Assembly (NCBI GenBank): GCA_030426085.1
Contig: JAUHYW010000009.1
Location: forward strand, 62,001 to 126,000
DNA: 64,000 nt
Reading direction: 5' to 3'
DNA from: a bacterium
Lineage (GTDB): Bacteria; Myxococcota_A; Bradymonadia; UBA7976; UBA1532
Part shown: positions 25,090 to 36,583 of the stretch, piece by piece
Position numbering within the stretch: position 1 is the stretch's first letter
Layout: the number at the start of each line of letters is the position of its first letter
Notes under the pieces: model-generated
What the model saw: the letters and a program-made list of their open reading frames with translations, nothing else
Databases searched by the model: none
What the model was told of the DNA's origin: nothing
Translations under genes and position numbers: made by a program

Positions 25090-26056
25090 GGGCCACCTCA
25101 CGGGGATCGACGAGGGCCCGGATGATATCGGTCAGCAGGTTGACCGCGATGATCGTCGCGGTGAACAGCACGCTCAGCCCGACCACCACCGGGAAGTCGC
25201 GCTCGCGGGCCGCCTCGAGCAGCACGTAGCCCCCGCCGTCGAGGGTGAAGACGTACTCGACGATGACCACCCCGCCGAGCACGATCGGCAGGCGCGCGGC
25301 GTAGCCCGACAGCAGCGGCATCACCATGTTGCGGGCGATGTGCCCCAGGGTGCGGGCGCCCTTGGCCTTCACCGCCGCGATGAACTGCGCGTTGCGCAGG
25401 GCGTTCAGGTCGGCGCGCACCGAGTTGAAGAAGTCCATGAACAGGCCATCGCCGGCGATCAGGGTCAACCCGGCGAAGACGTACGGCACCAGCGACTCGG
25501 TGTACATTTCGAGCGGATACCAGCTCGGCGGTACATAGCCCCCCTCGACGAGGAAAGCCTTGATGCCCCAGTTGACGAACTGGACGAACACCACCGCCAC
25601 GACGAACGACGGCGCCGCGGTGGCCACGTAGAGCGGGCCGGTCAGGAGCTGCTGCCGGCGGCTGGGCTCGCCGAGCAGGAGGGCGGCGAGGATCGCCAGG
25701 ATCAGGCAGGCGACGAGGGCCGAGGCCGAGAGCAGCAGGGTGCGCCCGAAGGCCGGCAGCACGACCTCCATCACCGGGGCCCCGGGGGAGAAGACCAGGG
25801 ACTCGCCGAAGTCGCCGAACAGCGACCGCATCAGCCACGCGATGTATCCCGTGAAGGGGTCGCGGTCGAGCCCGAACTCCTCCATCAACCGGGCCTTGAC
25901 GTCGGGCGGAGTGCCCATCGGGCTGATCGCGTCGATCGCGTCGCCCGGCGCCGACCGGATGGTGATGTAGATGACGAACGTCGCGCCGACCAGCAGCAGC
26001 AGGCCGCCTGCCGCGCGCCGGAGGGCGGCGATCGCCAGGCGCGCTGCTCGGCTCAA
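25079..26056 (-). CDS. Oligopeptide ABC transporter permease, OppB type
   Basis: A 325-residue permease with the OppB N-terminal helix (ALRRAAGGLLLLVGATFVIY), the typical long periplasmic region with PGD and MGTPPDVKARLMEEFGLD, and the EAA loop (KAKGARTLGHIARNMVMPLL). The start is TTG 26056, overlapping the stop of the binding-protein gene as TTGA (26053-26056); earlier starts would read into that gene. It is one of the rare TTG starts in the window. Forms the channel with the OppC-type protein. Confidence 0.83.
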   Translation of the reverse strand: MSRAARLAIAALRRAAGGLLLLVGATFVIYITIRSAPGDAIDAISPMGTPPDVKARLMEEFGLDRDPFTGYIAWLMRSLFGDFGESLVFSPGAPVMEVVLPAFGRTLLLSASALVACLILAILAALLLGEPSRRQQLLTGPLYVATAAPSFVVAVVFVQFVNWGIKAFLVEGGYVPPSWYPLEMYTESLVPYVFAGLTLIAGDGLFMDFFNSVRADLNALRNAQFIAAVKAKGARTLGHIARNMVMPLLSGYAARLPIVLGGVVIVEYVFTLDGGGYVLLEAARERDFPVVVGLSVLFTATIIAVNLLTDIIRALVDPREVAHGG

Positions 26057-27591
26057 GGGCTCAGCTCCCACTCCTCGAATGACGTGAAGTAGTAGTAGGG
26101 CTGGATGAACGTGCCCTTGAGCTGCCGGCTGAGGCCGGAGTAGACGTCGAGCGACCACAGGAAGTAGTATGGCAGGTCGCGGTTGAGCACCGCGTGCAGC
26201 TGCTTCATGTACTCCTTGTACTTCTTGTAATCGCGGGTCGACTTGGCAGTGTCGAGCAGCTCGTCGACCTCTTTGTTCGAGTAGTTGATGAAGTTCATCA
26301 CCCCCTTGCTGTGGAACAGCGGGTAGACGTCCTCCACCTCCTCGAACGACCACACGTTGAGGGTCAGGTCGAACTTGTTGCGGTTGAACACCTGCTCCCG
26401 GTAGCGGGCGTGGTCGACGTACTGCGCCTTCACCCGCACGCCGATCTTCTTGAGCTGGGCCTCGATCCCGAGCAGCAGCGCCTGATTGCTGGCCAGCTCC
26501 TTGTCCATCACGAACGTGAACTGGAGCTTGGTGCGGCCCTTGCGCCGCACGCTGCCCTTCTTCTTGTAGCCCGCGTCGTCGAGCATCTTGTTCGCCCGCG
26601 CGATGTCCTGCTCCCGGGGATCGACCTCGAAGTTGTAGAACGGGCTCGACTCGGTGAACGGGCCCCCGAGGATGTCACCCCGACCGAGGTGCGCCTCGAG
26701 CAGTTCCTCACGGTTGATGGCGAGGGCGATGGCGTCGCGCACGACCGGGTCTTCGAGGCCCCGGGACTTGTGGTTGAACGCCATGTACCACCACGAGACC
26801 GTGTGATACGGCTCGAGCACCACCTGATCGCTGTTCTCGAAGATGGGCACGTTCTTCGGCGGCAGGAAGATGACCGCCTGAACGCCGGCCTGCTTGCCCG
26901 AATACTGCAGCAGGCTGACCTGAGCCGACTTGTCCGGCGTGTGCTGCATGAGCACCTCGCCGATGCGGGCCGGGGCCCAGTAGTCGGGGTTGACCTCGAG
27001 CGAGACCGAGCGGGCGCCGAACTTCTGCACCTTGTACGGCCCGGTGCCCACCGGCTTCCGCCCGAAGCGATCCTTGCGGCTGATGCGGGTGCTCTTGAAC
27101 GCGTGCTTGGGCAGCACCTTGAAGAGGAACCGCCGCTCGGGCTCGTTGATCGGCCGGTTGAAGGTGAAGTGCACCCCGAACTGGCCCTCGGCGCTGACGT
27201 CGCGGATGAACCCGAACTTGCTCTTGGCGTTGAAGACGGTCTTCGGGTTCTGGGCCGCCTGCACGGTGAAGACGACGTCCTCGGCGCTGAACGGCTTGCC
27301 GTCGTGCCACTTGACGCCCTCCCGCAACACGAAGCGGATGCCCATGTTGTCGGGATCGGTCTTCCACGAGGTGGCCAGAGAGCCCTCGAGGTCGCCGCGC
27401 TTGTTGATGATCACCAGCGAGTCGAAGATGAGCTCGACCATGCGCACCGAGCTCATGTCTTCGGCGAAGAACGGGAGCAGCGAGGTCGGCCGGGCATCTT
27501 CCGGATAGCGGAACACCTGTGCATCGGCCGGCGCCGCGAACGCAGCGACGACACACGATACGAGCAGGCTCGAGAGGAGACGGTTCATCAT
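26053..27591 (-). CDS. Extracellular solute-binding protein, family 5 (peptide/nickel type)
   Basis: A 512-residue periplasmic substrate-binding protein. A signal peptide with an AxA-type site (AAPADA) and no lipobox starts at ATG 27591 (a second ATG follows). Family-5 features include LVIINKRGDLEGSLATSWK, REGVKWHDGKPFSAEDVVFT, GTGPYKVQKF and ALAINREELL. The size matches OppA/DppA. The substrate cannot be read from sequence; peptides, opines, or nickel chelates are family options. It stands first in the chain of overlapping transporter genes and 28 bp after the TPR lipoprotein gene. Confidence 0.9.
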   Translation of the reverse strand: MMNRLLSSLLVSCVVAAFAAPADAQVFRYPEDARPTSLLPFFAEDMSSVRMVELIFDSLVIINKRGDLEGSLATSWKTDPDNMGIRFVLREGVKWHDGKPFSAEDVVFTVQAAQNPKTVFNAKSKFGFIRDVSAEGQFGVHFTFNRPINEPERRFLFKVLPKHAFKSTRISRKDRFGRKPVGTGPYKVQKFGARSVSLEVNPDYWAPARIGEVLMQHTPDKSAQVSLLQYSGKQAGVQAVIFLPPKNVPIFENSDQVVLEPYHTVSWWYMAFNHKSRGLEDPVVRDAIALAINREELLEAHLGRGDILGGPFTESSPFYNFEVDPREQDIARANKMLDDAGYKKKGSVRRKGRTKLQFTFVMDKELASNQALLLGIEAQLKKIGVRVKAQYVDHARYREQVFNRNKFDLTLNVWSFEEVEDVYPLFHSKGVMNFINYSNKEVDELLDTAKSTRDYKKYKEYMKQLHAVLNRDLPYYFLWSLDVYSGLSRQLKGTFIQPYYYFTSFEEWELSP

Positions 27592-27619
27592 CTCTGCAAC
27601 GGCTCCTTGGCAGACACGT

Positions 27620-29197
27620 TCACTGGCCCGAAGTCACGCCGCTGCCCTGCTCCATCGCCTTGTGGCTGAGCAGATCGCGGAGCATCTCGGCGGGACCGTC
27701 AGCAGCCGGGAGCGCTGTGCTCATCCGGCTGAGGTACTTGAGGGCGACCCGCGGCCGACCGATGCCGACGTTGTCGAGGGCGGCGGCGGTCAGGGCCGAC
27801 AGGGCGTTTCGCGCCGACGGGGCCTGGGCCGAGGTCTTGTCCTCGGCGGCGTCGCGCATCTTGACGGCGAGCGCCGGGCGATCCATGCGCACCAGAGCAT
27901 CGGCGAAGCGCCGCTGCACGGCGTCGACATAGCGATCGACCAGCATCAGCTCGGCGAGGGTCGCGGCCCCCGGGGCGTCCTCGCCCACGGCGGTCACGAC
28001 GTCGATCAGCGCCCGGCTGAAGACGGTGCGATCTTCGGGGAACGCCTCGGCGTCCACCCGGCCGATGAAGCTGCCGGCCCACGCCTGGACCACCCGCTGG
28101 CCGATGGTGCCCCGGGCCAGTCCGTCGACGGCCTTGCCCGCGCCGGGCTCGTCGCCCTTCTCGGCGAGCAGCCGGGCCCGCAGCGCCGCGGCCTGCTCTT
28201 TCAGATCGCCGGCGTCGAGCGCGTCGGAGAGGACCAGCATCGGCAGGCCGGGCGCAGCGGGCGCGGCGGCGCCCAGCGCGTCGAGGGTCGCCAACGCCGC
28301 GTCGGGCTGCCCGAGCATGCGCTGGGCGTCGGCCTTGAGCAGCAGCGGCCAGCCGCTCGCGTCGGCCAGCAACTCGACCGTCAGCGCGGCGTACAGCCGG
28401 GCGCCGACATCGGCGGCGGCCGGATCACGCAGCGCGACGCGCTCCTTGCCTTCGCCGAGGATGACATCGCCGGCCTTCGCCTCGAGGCGGCCGTAGCGGG
28501 CGCGGGCCTCTTTCACCCGCCCGGCGGCCACCAGAGCCCGGACTCGCAGCCGGATCTCGTAGGCCTCGGTGCCCCCGGGGGGCAGCTCGGCGTCCACCCC
28601 GGCGGCCTCACCGCGCAACAGCGCGCCGAGCGGCGTATCGGCCCCCGACTTCAGCGCAGCGGCCCATGGCGCGGCCGGCGCGTCAGCCGGGATGCGCGCC
28701 AGGGCGGCCGCCGGATCGGCGCCGCGGGACTGCGCCAGCCGGGCCTCGATGTAGGCCCGCCACGGCGCGCTGGCTTCGGCGCCCGGGCGGCTGGCCTGGA
28801 CCTTGAGCAGATCGGGCGTGAGCGCGCGGATCATGAAGCCGATGCGGGCGTGGGCCCGGGCGAGCTCGAGCGCGGTGCGCGCCGCCCCGGTCCGCGCGGT
28901 CGGCGACTTGTCGGCGTCCTCCTCAAACGCCTCGAGCGCCTCCCGGGTCTGGCCGGTGAAGAGCGCGCGCCAGCCGGGGCTGCTCTGAGCCAGCTCCACG
29001 AGCGGCTTCGGATCCCGGGCGAGCCCCACGAGCCAGCTCGACTCGAAGCGCGCCTTCTCGGCCTCGGCCGCCTTCTTCTCGGCGGCCTCCTCGGCCTCGC
29101 GGGCCGGATCCGGCTCGACTTTCTTCGGGCAGCCGCTCAGCGCGAGGGCGCCCGCGACCGCGAGCCATGCGGCCCGGCGGTGGAGGAGAGAGCCCAT
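27620..29197 (-). CDS. Ala-rich helical TPR-like lipoprotein
   Basis: A 525-residue lipoprotein. The signal peptide ends in ALALSGC, then comes a charged linker ([20 protein letters not shown]) and a mainly helical body of TPR-like character with long Ala/Leu-rich helices ([35 protein letters not shown]). No catalytic motif is seen. The start ATG 29197 lies 5 bp after the stop of the preceding lipoprotein gene. It precedes the binding-protein gene and may act as a periplasmic scaffold in the same system. Confidence 0.72.
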   Translation of the reverse strand: MGSLLHRRAAWLAVAGALALSGCPKKVEPDPAREAEEAAEKKAAEAEKARFESSWLVGLARDPKPLVELAQSSPGWRALFTGQTREALEAFEEDADKSPTARTGAARTALELARAHARIGFMIRALTPDLLKVQASRPGAEASAPWRAYIEARLAQSRGADPAAALARIPADAPAAPWAAALKSGADTPLGALLRGEAAGVDAELPPGGTEAYEIRLRVRALVAAGRVKEARARYGRLEAKAGDVILGEGKERVALRDPAAADVGARLYAALTVELLADASGWPLLLKADAQRMLGQPDAALATLDALGAAAPAAPGLPMLVLSDALDAGDLKEQAAALRARLLAEKGDEPGAGKAVDGLARGTIGQRVVQAWAGSFIGRVDAEAFPEDRTVFSRALIDVVTAVGEDAPGAATLAELMLVDRYVDAVQRRFADALVRMDRPALAVKMRDAAEDKTSAQAPSARNALSALTAAALDNVGIGRPRVALKYLSRMSTALPAADGPAEMLRDLLSHKAMEQGSGVTSGQ

Positions 29198-29202
29198 CCG
29201 CG

Positions 29203-30999
29203 TCAGAGCTCCATCTCGCGCTTGAGACCCGAGAGCTTCTCGATCTTCTTGTTCGCCTGGGAGACCGCGCCGGGGTTGCTGCCCTGGGAGAAGGTCCGGT
29301 AGCGCTCCCACTTGGCGATCGCCTTGTCGACGAGGCTCACGTTGGCTCGCTTCGGATCCTCGTGGTACTGCCGCAGGAACTCGAACTCGAGCATCTCGGC
29401 GTGGAACCGGTAGGCGTCGCCCTTCTGCCGCGCGGGCAGCCGCCGCATCTTGCGCTCCACCCGGCCCATGGTCTTGAGCGCCTTGCCGTAGCTCTTCAGC
29501 TGAGCGTACGACTTGGCGAGCGAGAGCAGGATCGCGGGGTCGTGCTTGTAACGCCCGCGACGGGTGGCCTCTTCGAGCGCGGTCGACTGCCGCTTGTAGT
29601 CCTTGAGCTGGAAGTAGAACTCGGCGAGCAGGCGGTTGGCCTCGTAGTAGCCGGGGTGGGTCCGGTCGATACCCGCGAGGAAGTTGACGTCGGCCCGCTG
29701 GAGCACGCCGCTCTGGTCGAGGCGGGCGTTGATCTGTTCGAGCCGATCGCTGATCTCCTGCCGGCTCATCGCCGCCACCGACGGGTTGTCGGTGTCGGTG
29801 ACCGCCGTGCCCTCCCCGATCGCGTTCGGATCGACCTCGGCGCCTTCCCCCCCGAGCAGCCCCTCGGGCAGCTGGCCCTCGGCCTCGGCCTTGCGGGTCC
29901 GACCCCGGGAGACCCCGGTCGCGGTGATCTCGGGTGTGGTGTCCACGGCGGGCGGAGGCGGATCGGCCGGCGGGAGCGGGTCGGCCGGCGGCGGATCTTC
30001 GACCGCGAAGAGGTCGCCGAAGTCGTCCCCCTCCGGCTCGAGCACCGGCTCGGGCTCCGCCGCGACCGGCTCCGGGTCGGGGATCGGCGCCGGGTCGGGG
30101 ATCGGCGCCGGGTCGGGGATCGGCGCCGGGTCGGGGATCGGCGCCGGGTCGGGGATCGGCGCCGGGTCGGGGATCGGCGCCGGGTCGGGGATCGGCGCCG
30201 GGTCGGGCATGGGCTCGGGCTCGGCGACCGGCTCCGGATCGGGCGCCGGCCTCGGATCCCGGCCGATGGCGAACGGGTTCGGGTCTTCCTTGGGCGGGTC
30301 GTTCTGAGCCACCGTCGTCGGCAGATCGACCTTGGGCGGGTCGGGCTTCGGGGGCTCGTCGGCCGCCGGCTCGTCGGCGTCGCCCCCGCCGAGCGGGCCC
30401 TGCTTCTTGTCGGTGAGCAGGTAGATCTCGTCGTCTTCGGCGAAGACGCCGCCCTTGATGGTCAGCTTGCCGGCGGTCGCGGTGAACTTGGTGCCCGGCA
30501 CCCCGCTCACCCGCAGCAGCGCGTCACCAGCGGGGCTGGTCTTGCCCACCAGGGTGCCGTTGACCTTGACCCCCTGGCCGCCTTCGCCGGTGCGCACCAT
30601 GAACAGGTAGTCCCGCTCCGGCCGCTGCAGCGTCGCGCTGAAGTCGACCTCGAGCCGCCCGTTCTTGGGGTACTTGACCGTGATCTGCCACTGGCTCTGG
30701 TCGGTGTTGGGCGGCACGCTGAAGCCCTGGGGCGCCTCGACGTTGAACGCGAGGACCTCCCCGTCCTTGGCTTCGTACTTGCCCTGGAAGTTGCCGTCGT
30801 CGTCGGTGATCCCGAACTTCTTGCCGTTGATGTAGAAGCGCACCATCGCGACCGGCCGTCCGGAGACGTCCACGGTCTTGACGTTGAGCTTGACGAAGCG
30901 TTCCTGCGGCTCCGGCGGGTCTCCGCTGCACCCGAAGGCGAGCACGACGAGCCCGAACAGGGCGGCGCGGCAGTACCTGATGGCGTTGACCGGCGTCAT
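29203..30999 (-). CDS. Lipoprotein with PDPAPI repeat and helical C-terminus
   Basis: A 598-residue lipoprotein. A signal peptide ends in VLAFGC. The N-terminal domain (~30-200) contains two beta-sandwich-like segments of the PEGA/carboxypeptidase-regulatory kind ([20 protein letters not shown] and [20 protein letters not shown]). A Pro/Asp/Glu-rich linker follows with seven identical PAPIPD hexapeptides, which would span the periplasm or cross the peptidoglycan. The C-terminus (~420-598) is TPR-like ([40 protein letters not shown]). The start ATG 30999 is preceded by GGAGAGG; an upstream ATG at 31014 has no such site. Confidence 0.75.
   Translation of the reverse strand: MTPVNAIRYCRAALFGLVVLAFGCSGDPPEPQERFVKLNVKTVDVSGRPVAMVRFYINGKKFGITDDDGNFQGKYEAKDGEVLAFNVEAPQGFSVPPNTDQSQWQITVKYPKNGRLEVDFSATLQRPERDYLFMVRTGEGGQGVKVNGTLVGKTSPAGDALLRVSGVPGTKFTATAGKLTIKGGVFAEDDEIYLLTDKKQGPLGGGDADEPAADEPPKPDPPKVDLPTTVAQNDPPKEDPNPFAIGRDPRPAPDPEPVAEPEPMPDPAPIPDPAPIPDPAPIPDPAPIPDPAPIPDPAPIPDPAPIPDPEPVAAEPEPVLEPEGDDFGDLFAVEDPPPADPLPPADPPPPAVDTTPEITATGVSRGRTRKAEAEGQLPEGLLGGEGAEVDPNAIGEGTAVTDTDNPSVAAMSRQEISDRLEQINARLDQSGVLQRADVNFLAGIDRTHPGYYEANRLLAEFYFQLKDYKRQSTALEEATRRGRYKHDPAILLSLAKSYAQLKSYGKALKTMGRVERKMRRLPARQKGDAYRFHAEMLEFEFLRQYHEDPKRANVSLVDKAIAKWERYRTFSQGSNPGAVSQANKKIEKLSGLKREMEL
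30074..30199 (+). repeat. Seven perfect 18-bp tandem repeats
   Basis: The unit GGGTCGGGGATCGGCGCC is repeated seven times without a mismatch from 30074 to 30199. It encodes seven PAPIPD hexapeptides on the minus strand inside the lipoprotein gene. Perfect identity between copies shows recent expansion or ongoing homogenisation, so copy number may vary between strains. Confidence 0.9.
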
Positions 31000-31029
31000 G
31001 AGCGTCCTCTCCATACCCGTCGGCGCGCC

Positions 31030-31488
31030 TCAGATACCCGTCTTCGGGATCGAGGATTCATCCGGCGCGATCTCTTTCTCTTCGAGCGCCTCGGGCGCAG
31101 TCTCGCCGATGTCCGGCGTGCGCGGCTTGAGGATGAGATCGGCGACCCGCGTCTGGCCGCCCTCCACCGTGACCTCGAAGTCGAGGTCCTCGAAGCCGAA
31201 CTTGCGCACCATGATGCGATAGGTCCCGGCCGGGATCGGCTCGGTCTCGCCGAGGTCGTTGATGCGCTGCCGCAAGACGAAGAAGCCCCGGCTGTTGCTG
31301 ACGACCACGTCGGTCTCGGGCTGGGTGGCCACCTCGGCCTTGGGCACCGGCGTGCCTCGGTGGTCGACGACCCGTCCGCCGATCGAGATCGGACCGCCGC
31401 CGCAGGCGACCAGGGTCATCGCCCCGGCGAGCAGGAGCAGGCGCCGGCCGAAGCGGGCGATCAGGGGGTGGGTCACAACGGCGTGCAT
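31030..31488 (-). CDS. Lipoprotein with carboxypeptidase-regulatory-like domain
   Basis: A 152-residue lipoprotein. The signal peptide ends in LVACGGG. A carboxypeptidase-regulatory-like beta-sandwich (~35-120: ISIGGRVVDHRGTPVPKAEV, PAGTYRIMVRKFGFEDLDFE) makes up most of the mature chain, followed by an acidic tail. The start ATG 31488 shares one base with the stop of the preceding gene (TGATG). Probably a surface or periplasmic partner in the operon that runs to 19324. Confidence 0.73.
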   Translation of the reverse strand: MHAVVTHPLIARFGRRLLLLAGAMTLVACGGGPISIGGRVVDHRGTPVPKAEVATQPETDVVVSNSRGFFVLRQRINDLGETEPIPAGTYRIMVRKFGFEDLDFEVTVEGGQTRVADLILKPRTPDIGETAPEALEEKEIAPDESSIPKTGI

Positions 31489-31946
31489 CAGCCGCCCTCC
31501 ATCCGCTGGCCGATCACCGTCAGGGCGTAATTGATCGTCCATTTGCGGGGGTCGATGAACCGGAGTTCGTTGAAGCGATCGTAGGCATCGGTGAGCCGCC
31601 CCTCTTCGGTGGCGGCGATGGCCTCGGCGCGCAGCTCGTCGCTGCGCTCGACCACCTCGGGGCGCTCGTTGGCCTCTTTGATGCGGTCGCTGATTTCCTG
31701 GAGCAGGTCGGGAGCGTCGTTCTCGAGCTTGCGGCTCGTGATGATGATGTAGGCCCGGGCATACTCTTTGAGACCCTCGACGAGCAGGTCGAGCTTCTTG
31801 CTCTTCCGGCGGGTCTTCTCGGCCTTGTCGAGCTGCTTGCGCCCCTTGTCGACGAACTCCCGGGCGTCTTCGATGGGCCCGGCGAAGGCGGGCAGCGGTG
31901 CGAGCAGCGCACCGAGCGTCAGCCACATGAGCACTCGTTTCCGCAT
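31488..31946 (-). CDS. Exported helical protein, first gene of the operon
   Basis: A 152-residue protein with a clear signal peptide (MRKRVLMWLTLGALLAPLPA) and a mature all-helical region, charged and TPR-like (AREFVDKGRKQLDKAEKTRR, KEYARAYIIITSRKLENDAP). Function unknown. It is the first gene after the promoter at 31990-32020 and is followed by eleven more co-oriented, mostly overlapping genes. Confidence 0.72.
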   Translation of the reverse strand: MRKRVLMWLTLGALLAPLPAFAGPIEDAREFVDKGRKQLDKAEKTRRKSKKLDLLVEGLKEYARAYIIITSRKLENDAPDLLQEISDRIKEANERPEVVERSDELRAEAIAATEEGRLTDAYDRFNELRFIDPRKWTINYALTVIGQRMEGG

Positions 31947-31989
31947 CGTTGCCGTCTTCCTTCCGAGCGATCCGCGGGGAACCTGTCGC

Positions 31990-32020
31990 AGTATAAACCA
32001 CGGGCGAATCGGCAAGTCAA
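31990..32020 (-). promoter_or_regulatory. Sigma-70 promoter of the transporter/TPR operon
   Basis: On the minus strand TTGACT (32015-32020) and TATACT (31990-31995) are 19 nt apart; TTATAC one base earlier gives 18. Both boxes are close to the consensus. Transcription would begin near 31983, about 35 nt before the ATG at 31946. This is the clearest promoter for the whole 31.9-19.3 kb block. Confidence 0.65.
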
Positions 32021-32062
32021 TCTGACGCCCCCGGCCCACGCGGTCCGGGCGGACGCCCCTCC

Positions 32063-34309
<2,247 letters not shown>

Positions 34310-34335
34310 TCGCCTCCCACGGGTCCGACCCGGCG

Positions 34336-34363
34336 ATTCTAACCGAGCGTGGTTCTCGATCAA
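34336..34363 (-). promoter_or_regulatory. Promoter of the Ser/Thr kinase gene
   Basis: TTGATC (34358-34363) and TAGAAT (34336-34341) on the minus strand, 16 nt apart. The predicted start of transcription is about 20 nt before the ATG at 34309. Confidence 0.6.
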
Positions 34364-34388
34364 GCTCACCGGCCACACGGGCCCCGCG

Positions 34389-34418
34389 TTGACCGGGCCG
34401 GGCGCGTCTGCGTACAGT
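34389..34418 (+). promoter_or_regulatory. Promoter of the surface lipoprotein operon
   Basis: TTGACC (34389-34394) and TACAGT (34413-34418), spacing 18 nt. A start of transcription near 34425 leaves a short leader with GAGG before the GTG at 34449. It lies back to back with the kinase promoter, 26 bp away. Confidence 0.55.
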
Positions 34419-34448
34419 CGGCTGTCCCTCAAGTCTTCGAGGTCAGGT

Positions 34449-36557
34449 GTGTATAGACCGGTCACCCGCTCGCTGGCGGTCCGCTGGGTCATCTTCGTGT
34501 CGTGCATCGGTCTCGCCGCGTGCGACGGCGAGTCTCCCGCCGAGCCCGCGCCGACCCCGGTCGACGCCGCGGGGCCCGAGTGCGAGGCCGACGCCCGCCG
34601 CTGCGGAGACGCCGGCCCCGAGGTCTGTATCGCCGGGGCCTGGGCCGCCGCCGATCCGTGCCCCGAGGGCGAGATCTGCGTCGAGGGCGCCTGCGCGCCC
34701 GAGCCGGTCTGCGCGGCGGGCGAGACCCGCTGCGCCGGGCCGATGCTGCTCGAGATCTGCGACATGGACGGCCTGGGGTGGCAGCCGACCGCCTGCGCCG
34801 AGGGCCGCTGCAACGTGGTCGACGGCGAGGCGGCGTGCGGCGAGTTGGCGTGCGATCCCGGCAAGCGGCAGTGCAACGGCGATCAGGTCGTCGTCGAGTG
34901 CAACGCCGAGGGCACCCGGCTGGACGTCGTCGAGACGTGCAACGGCGCCCGCACCGGCCGGCAGTGCGACCTCGGCGAGTGCGTCGAGCTGTGCGTGCTC
35001 AACGAGAAGGTCAAGACCAACGTCGGCTGCGACTACTGGGCCGCCGATCTGGACAACGCGCTGGTGCCGGGGGGCGACGGCTTCCTCAACGCCGCCCGGG
35101 CGCCCTACGCGGTCGTGGTCTCCAACCCCCACCCGGACTACACCGCCGAGGTGTCGATCTACAACAACGAGGGGCTGGTTCAGCTCGAGAGCGGATCGCC
35201 GGCCCAGACCCAGGTCCCGCCGCTGGGGCTGCACGTCTTCAACCTGCCCCACCGGGACATCGACGGCACCGGCATCACCCCCCGGGCCTACCGGGTGCGC
35301 AGCTCGATCCCGATCGTGGCCTACCAGTTCAACCCGCTGGACAACGAAGAGGTCTTCAGCAACGACGCCTCGCTGCTGCTGCCGAGCCACGTCCTCGGGG
35401 GCGAGTACTACGTCATGACCCGGGAGCAGAGCTTCGCCCGCCTGCGGGGCTTCCTGACGGTCATCGCCCTCGGCGACGAGCCGGTGACGGTCGACGTGAC
35501 GGTCACCGCGCCGACCCAGCCCGGCCCGGGCATCCCGGCCATGCAGCCGGGCGACACCTTCCAGACGGTGTTGAGGCAGTTCGACGTGCTCAACATCGAG
35601 AGCGGGGCCCCGGGGGCCGATCTGACCGGCTCCTACATCAGCGCCGACGACGACGTCGTCGTCTTCGCCGGCAGCGAGGCGGCCAACGTGCCCAACACCA
35701 ACGGCTGCGTCGACATCGACCCGATGACCGGCATGGGCGTCTGCCAGGCGTCCGTGCTCGATCCGGACATCCCGCTGACCGAGTGCCGGGACAACTACGA
35801 CTGCAACTCGGCGGGCCTCAACACCTGCTGCGCCGACCACCTCGAGCAGCAGCTCTTCCCCACCAAGACCTGGGGCAAGCGCTACGTGGCGAGCAAGAGC
35901 TACGACCGCGGCGAGGAGAGCGACTACTGGCGGGTGCTGGCCCTCGAGGACGAGACCAAGATCGAGACCGTGCCGCCCCAGGTGCCGATCCCCAACCTGA
36001 ACGCCGGGGAGTGGTTCGAATTCGGCAGCCGGGCGCACTTCGAGCTGATCAGCGACAAGCCGGTGCTGCTCGGGCAGTTCCTCGCCTCGGAGCACGCTCC
36101 GAACCCCAACTGGCGCGACCGCATCGAGCCGGGGGACGCCGCGACCGGCGACCCGGCCTTCATCCTCGCCGTCCCCGAAGAGCAGTACCGCCCCGACTTC
36201 GTCTTCCTCGCGCCCGACAAGTACGAGTTCGACTTCGTCAGCATGATCGCGCCCGTCGCGGCCGAGGTGCGGTTCGACGACCAGCCGGTGCCCACCGACT
36301 GGGAGCCGGTCGGCGACGGCGCCGAGTGGAAGGTGGCCCGATTCCCCATCGGCGACGGGGTGCACTTCATCAACTCCGACCTGCCGCTGTCGGTGATCGT
36401 CTACGGCTACGACCAGTACGTCTCGTACGGCTACCCCGCCGGGCTGAACCTGGACGTCGTCGACCCGGAGACCGGCGAGCCGGTCGAGCCGGGTGAGCCC
36501 GAGCCGGCGCCCGAGCCCGAGGCGGAGCCCGAACCCGAGGCGCCCCCCGCCGAGTGA
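34449..36557 (+). CDS. IgGFc-binding-like surface lipoprotein
   Basis: A 702-residue lipoprotein. The signal peptide starts at GTG 34449 and ends in GLAAC. Residues ~30-190 form Cys-rich modules (CEADARRCGDAGPEVC and similar). The remainder (~200-660) matches the IgGFc-binding domain layout of myxobacterial lipoproteins: PYAVVVSNPHPDYTAEVSIY, PIVAYQFNPLDN, TWGKRYVASKSYDRG and DKPVLLGQFLASEHAPNPN. A Pro/Glu-rich tail (PEPAPEPEAEPEPEAPPAE) ends the chain. It probably sits at the outer surface; the ligand is unknown. Followed 26 bp later by the IPT/TIG lipoprotein gene. Confidence 0.83.
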   Translation: MYRPVTRSLAVRWVIFVSCIGLAACDGESPAEPAPTPVDAAGPECEADARRCGDAGPEVCIAGAWAAADPCPEGEICVEGACAPEPVCAAGETRCAGPMLLEICDMDGLGWQPTACAEGRCNVVDGEAACGELACDPGKRQCNGDQVVVECNAEGTRLDVVETCNGARTGRQCDLGECVELCVLNEKVKTNVGCDYWAADLDNALVPGGDGFLNAARAPYAVVVSNPHPDYTAEVSIYNNEGLVQLESGSPAQTQVPPLGLHVFNLPHRDIDGTGITPRAYRVRSSIPIVAYQFNPLDNEEVFSNDASLLLPSHVLGGEYYVMTREQSFARLRGFLTVIALGDEPVTVDVTVTAPTQPGPGIPAMQPGDTFQTVLRQFDVLNIESGAPGADLTGSYISADDDVVVFAGSEAANVPNTNGCVDIDPMTGMGVCQASVLDPDIPLTECRDNYDCNSAGLNTCCADHLEQQLFPTKTWGKRYVASKSYDRGEESDYWRVLALEDETKIETVPPQVPIPNLNAGEWFEFGSRAHFELISDKPVLLGQFLASEHAPNPNWRDRIEPGDAATGDPAFILAVPEEQYRPDFVFLAPDKYEFDFVSMIAPVAAEVRFDDQPVPTDWEPVGDGAEWKVARFPIGDGVHFINSDLPLSVIVYGYDQYVSYGYPAGLNLDVVDPETGEPVEPGEPEPAPEPEAEPEPEAPPAE

Positions 36558-36583
36558 CCGCCCGCCCCGACAAGGAGGCATCG

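Noticed and set aside
30074-30199. CRISPR-like array
   Set aside because: The units are contiguous, with no spacers, and are in frame inside a lipoprotein gene.
31012-31014. ATG as start of the PDPAPI lipoprotein
   Set aside because: No ribosome binding site before it, whereas the ATG at 30997-30999 follows GGAGAGG and still leaves a full signal peptide.
34443-36581. Minus-strand frame opposite the IgGFc-like lipoprotein
   Set aside because: Antisense shadow; composition is dominated by His, Val and Asp in a mirrored codon pattern.
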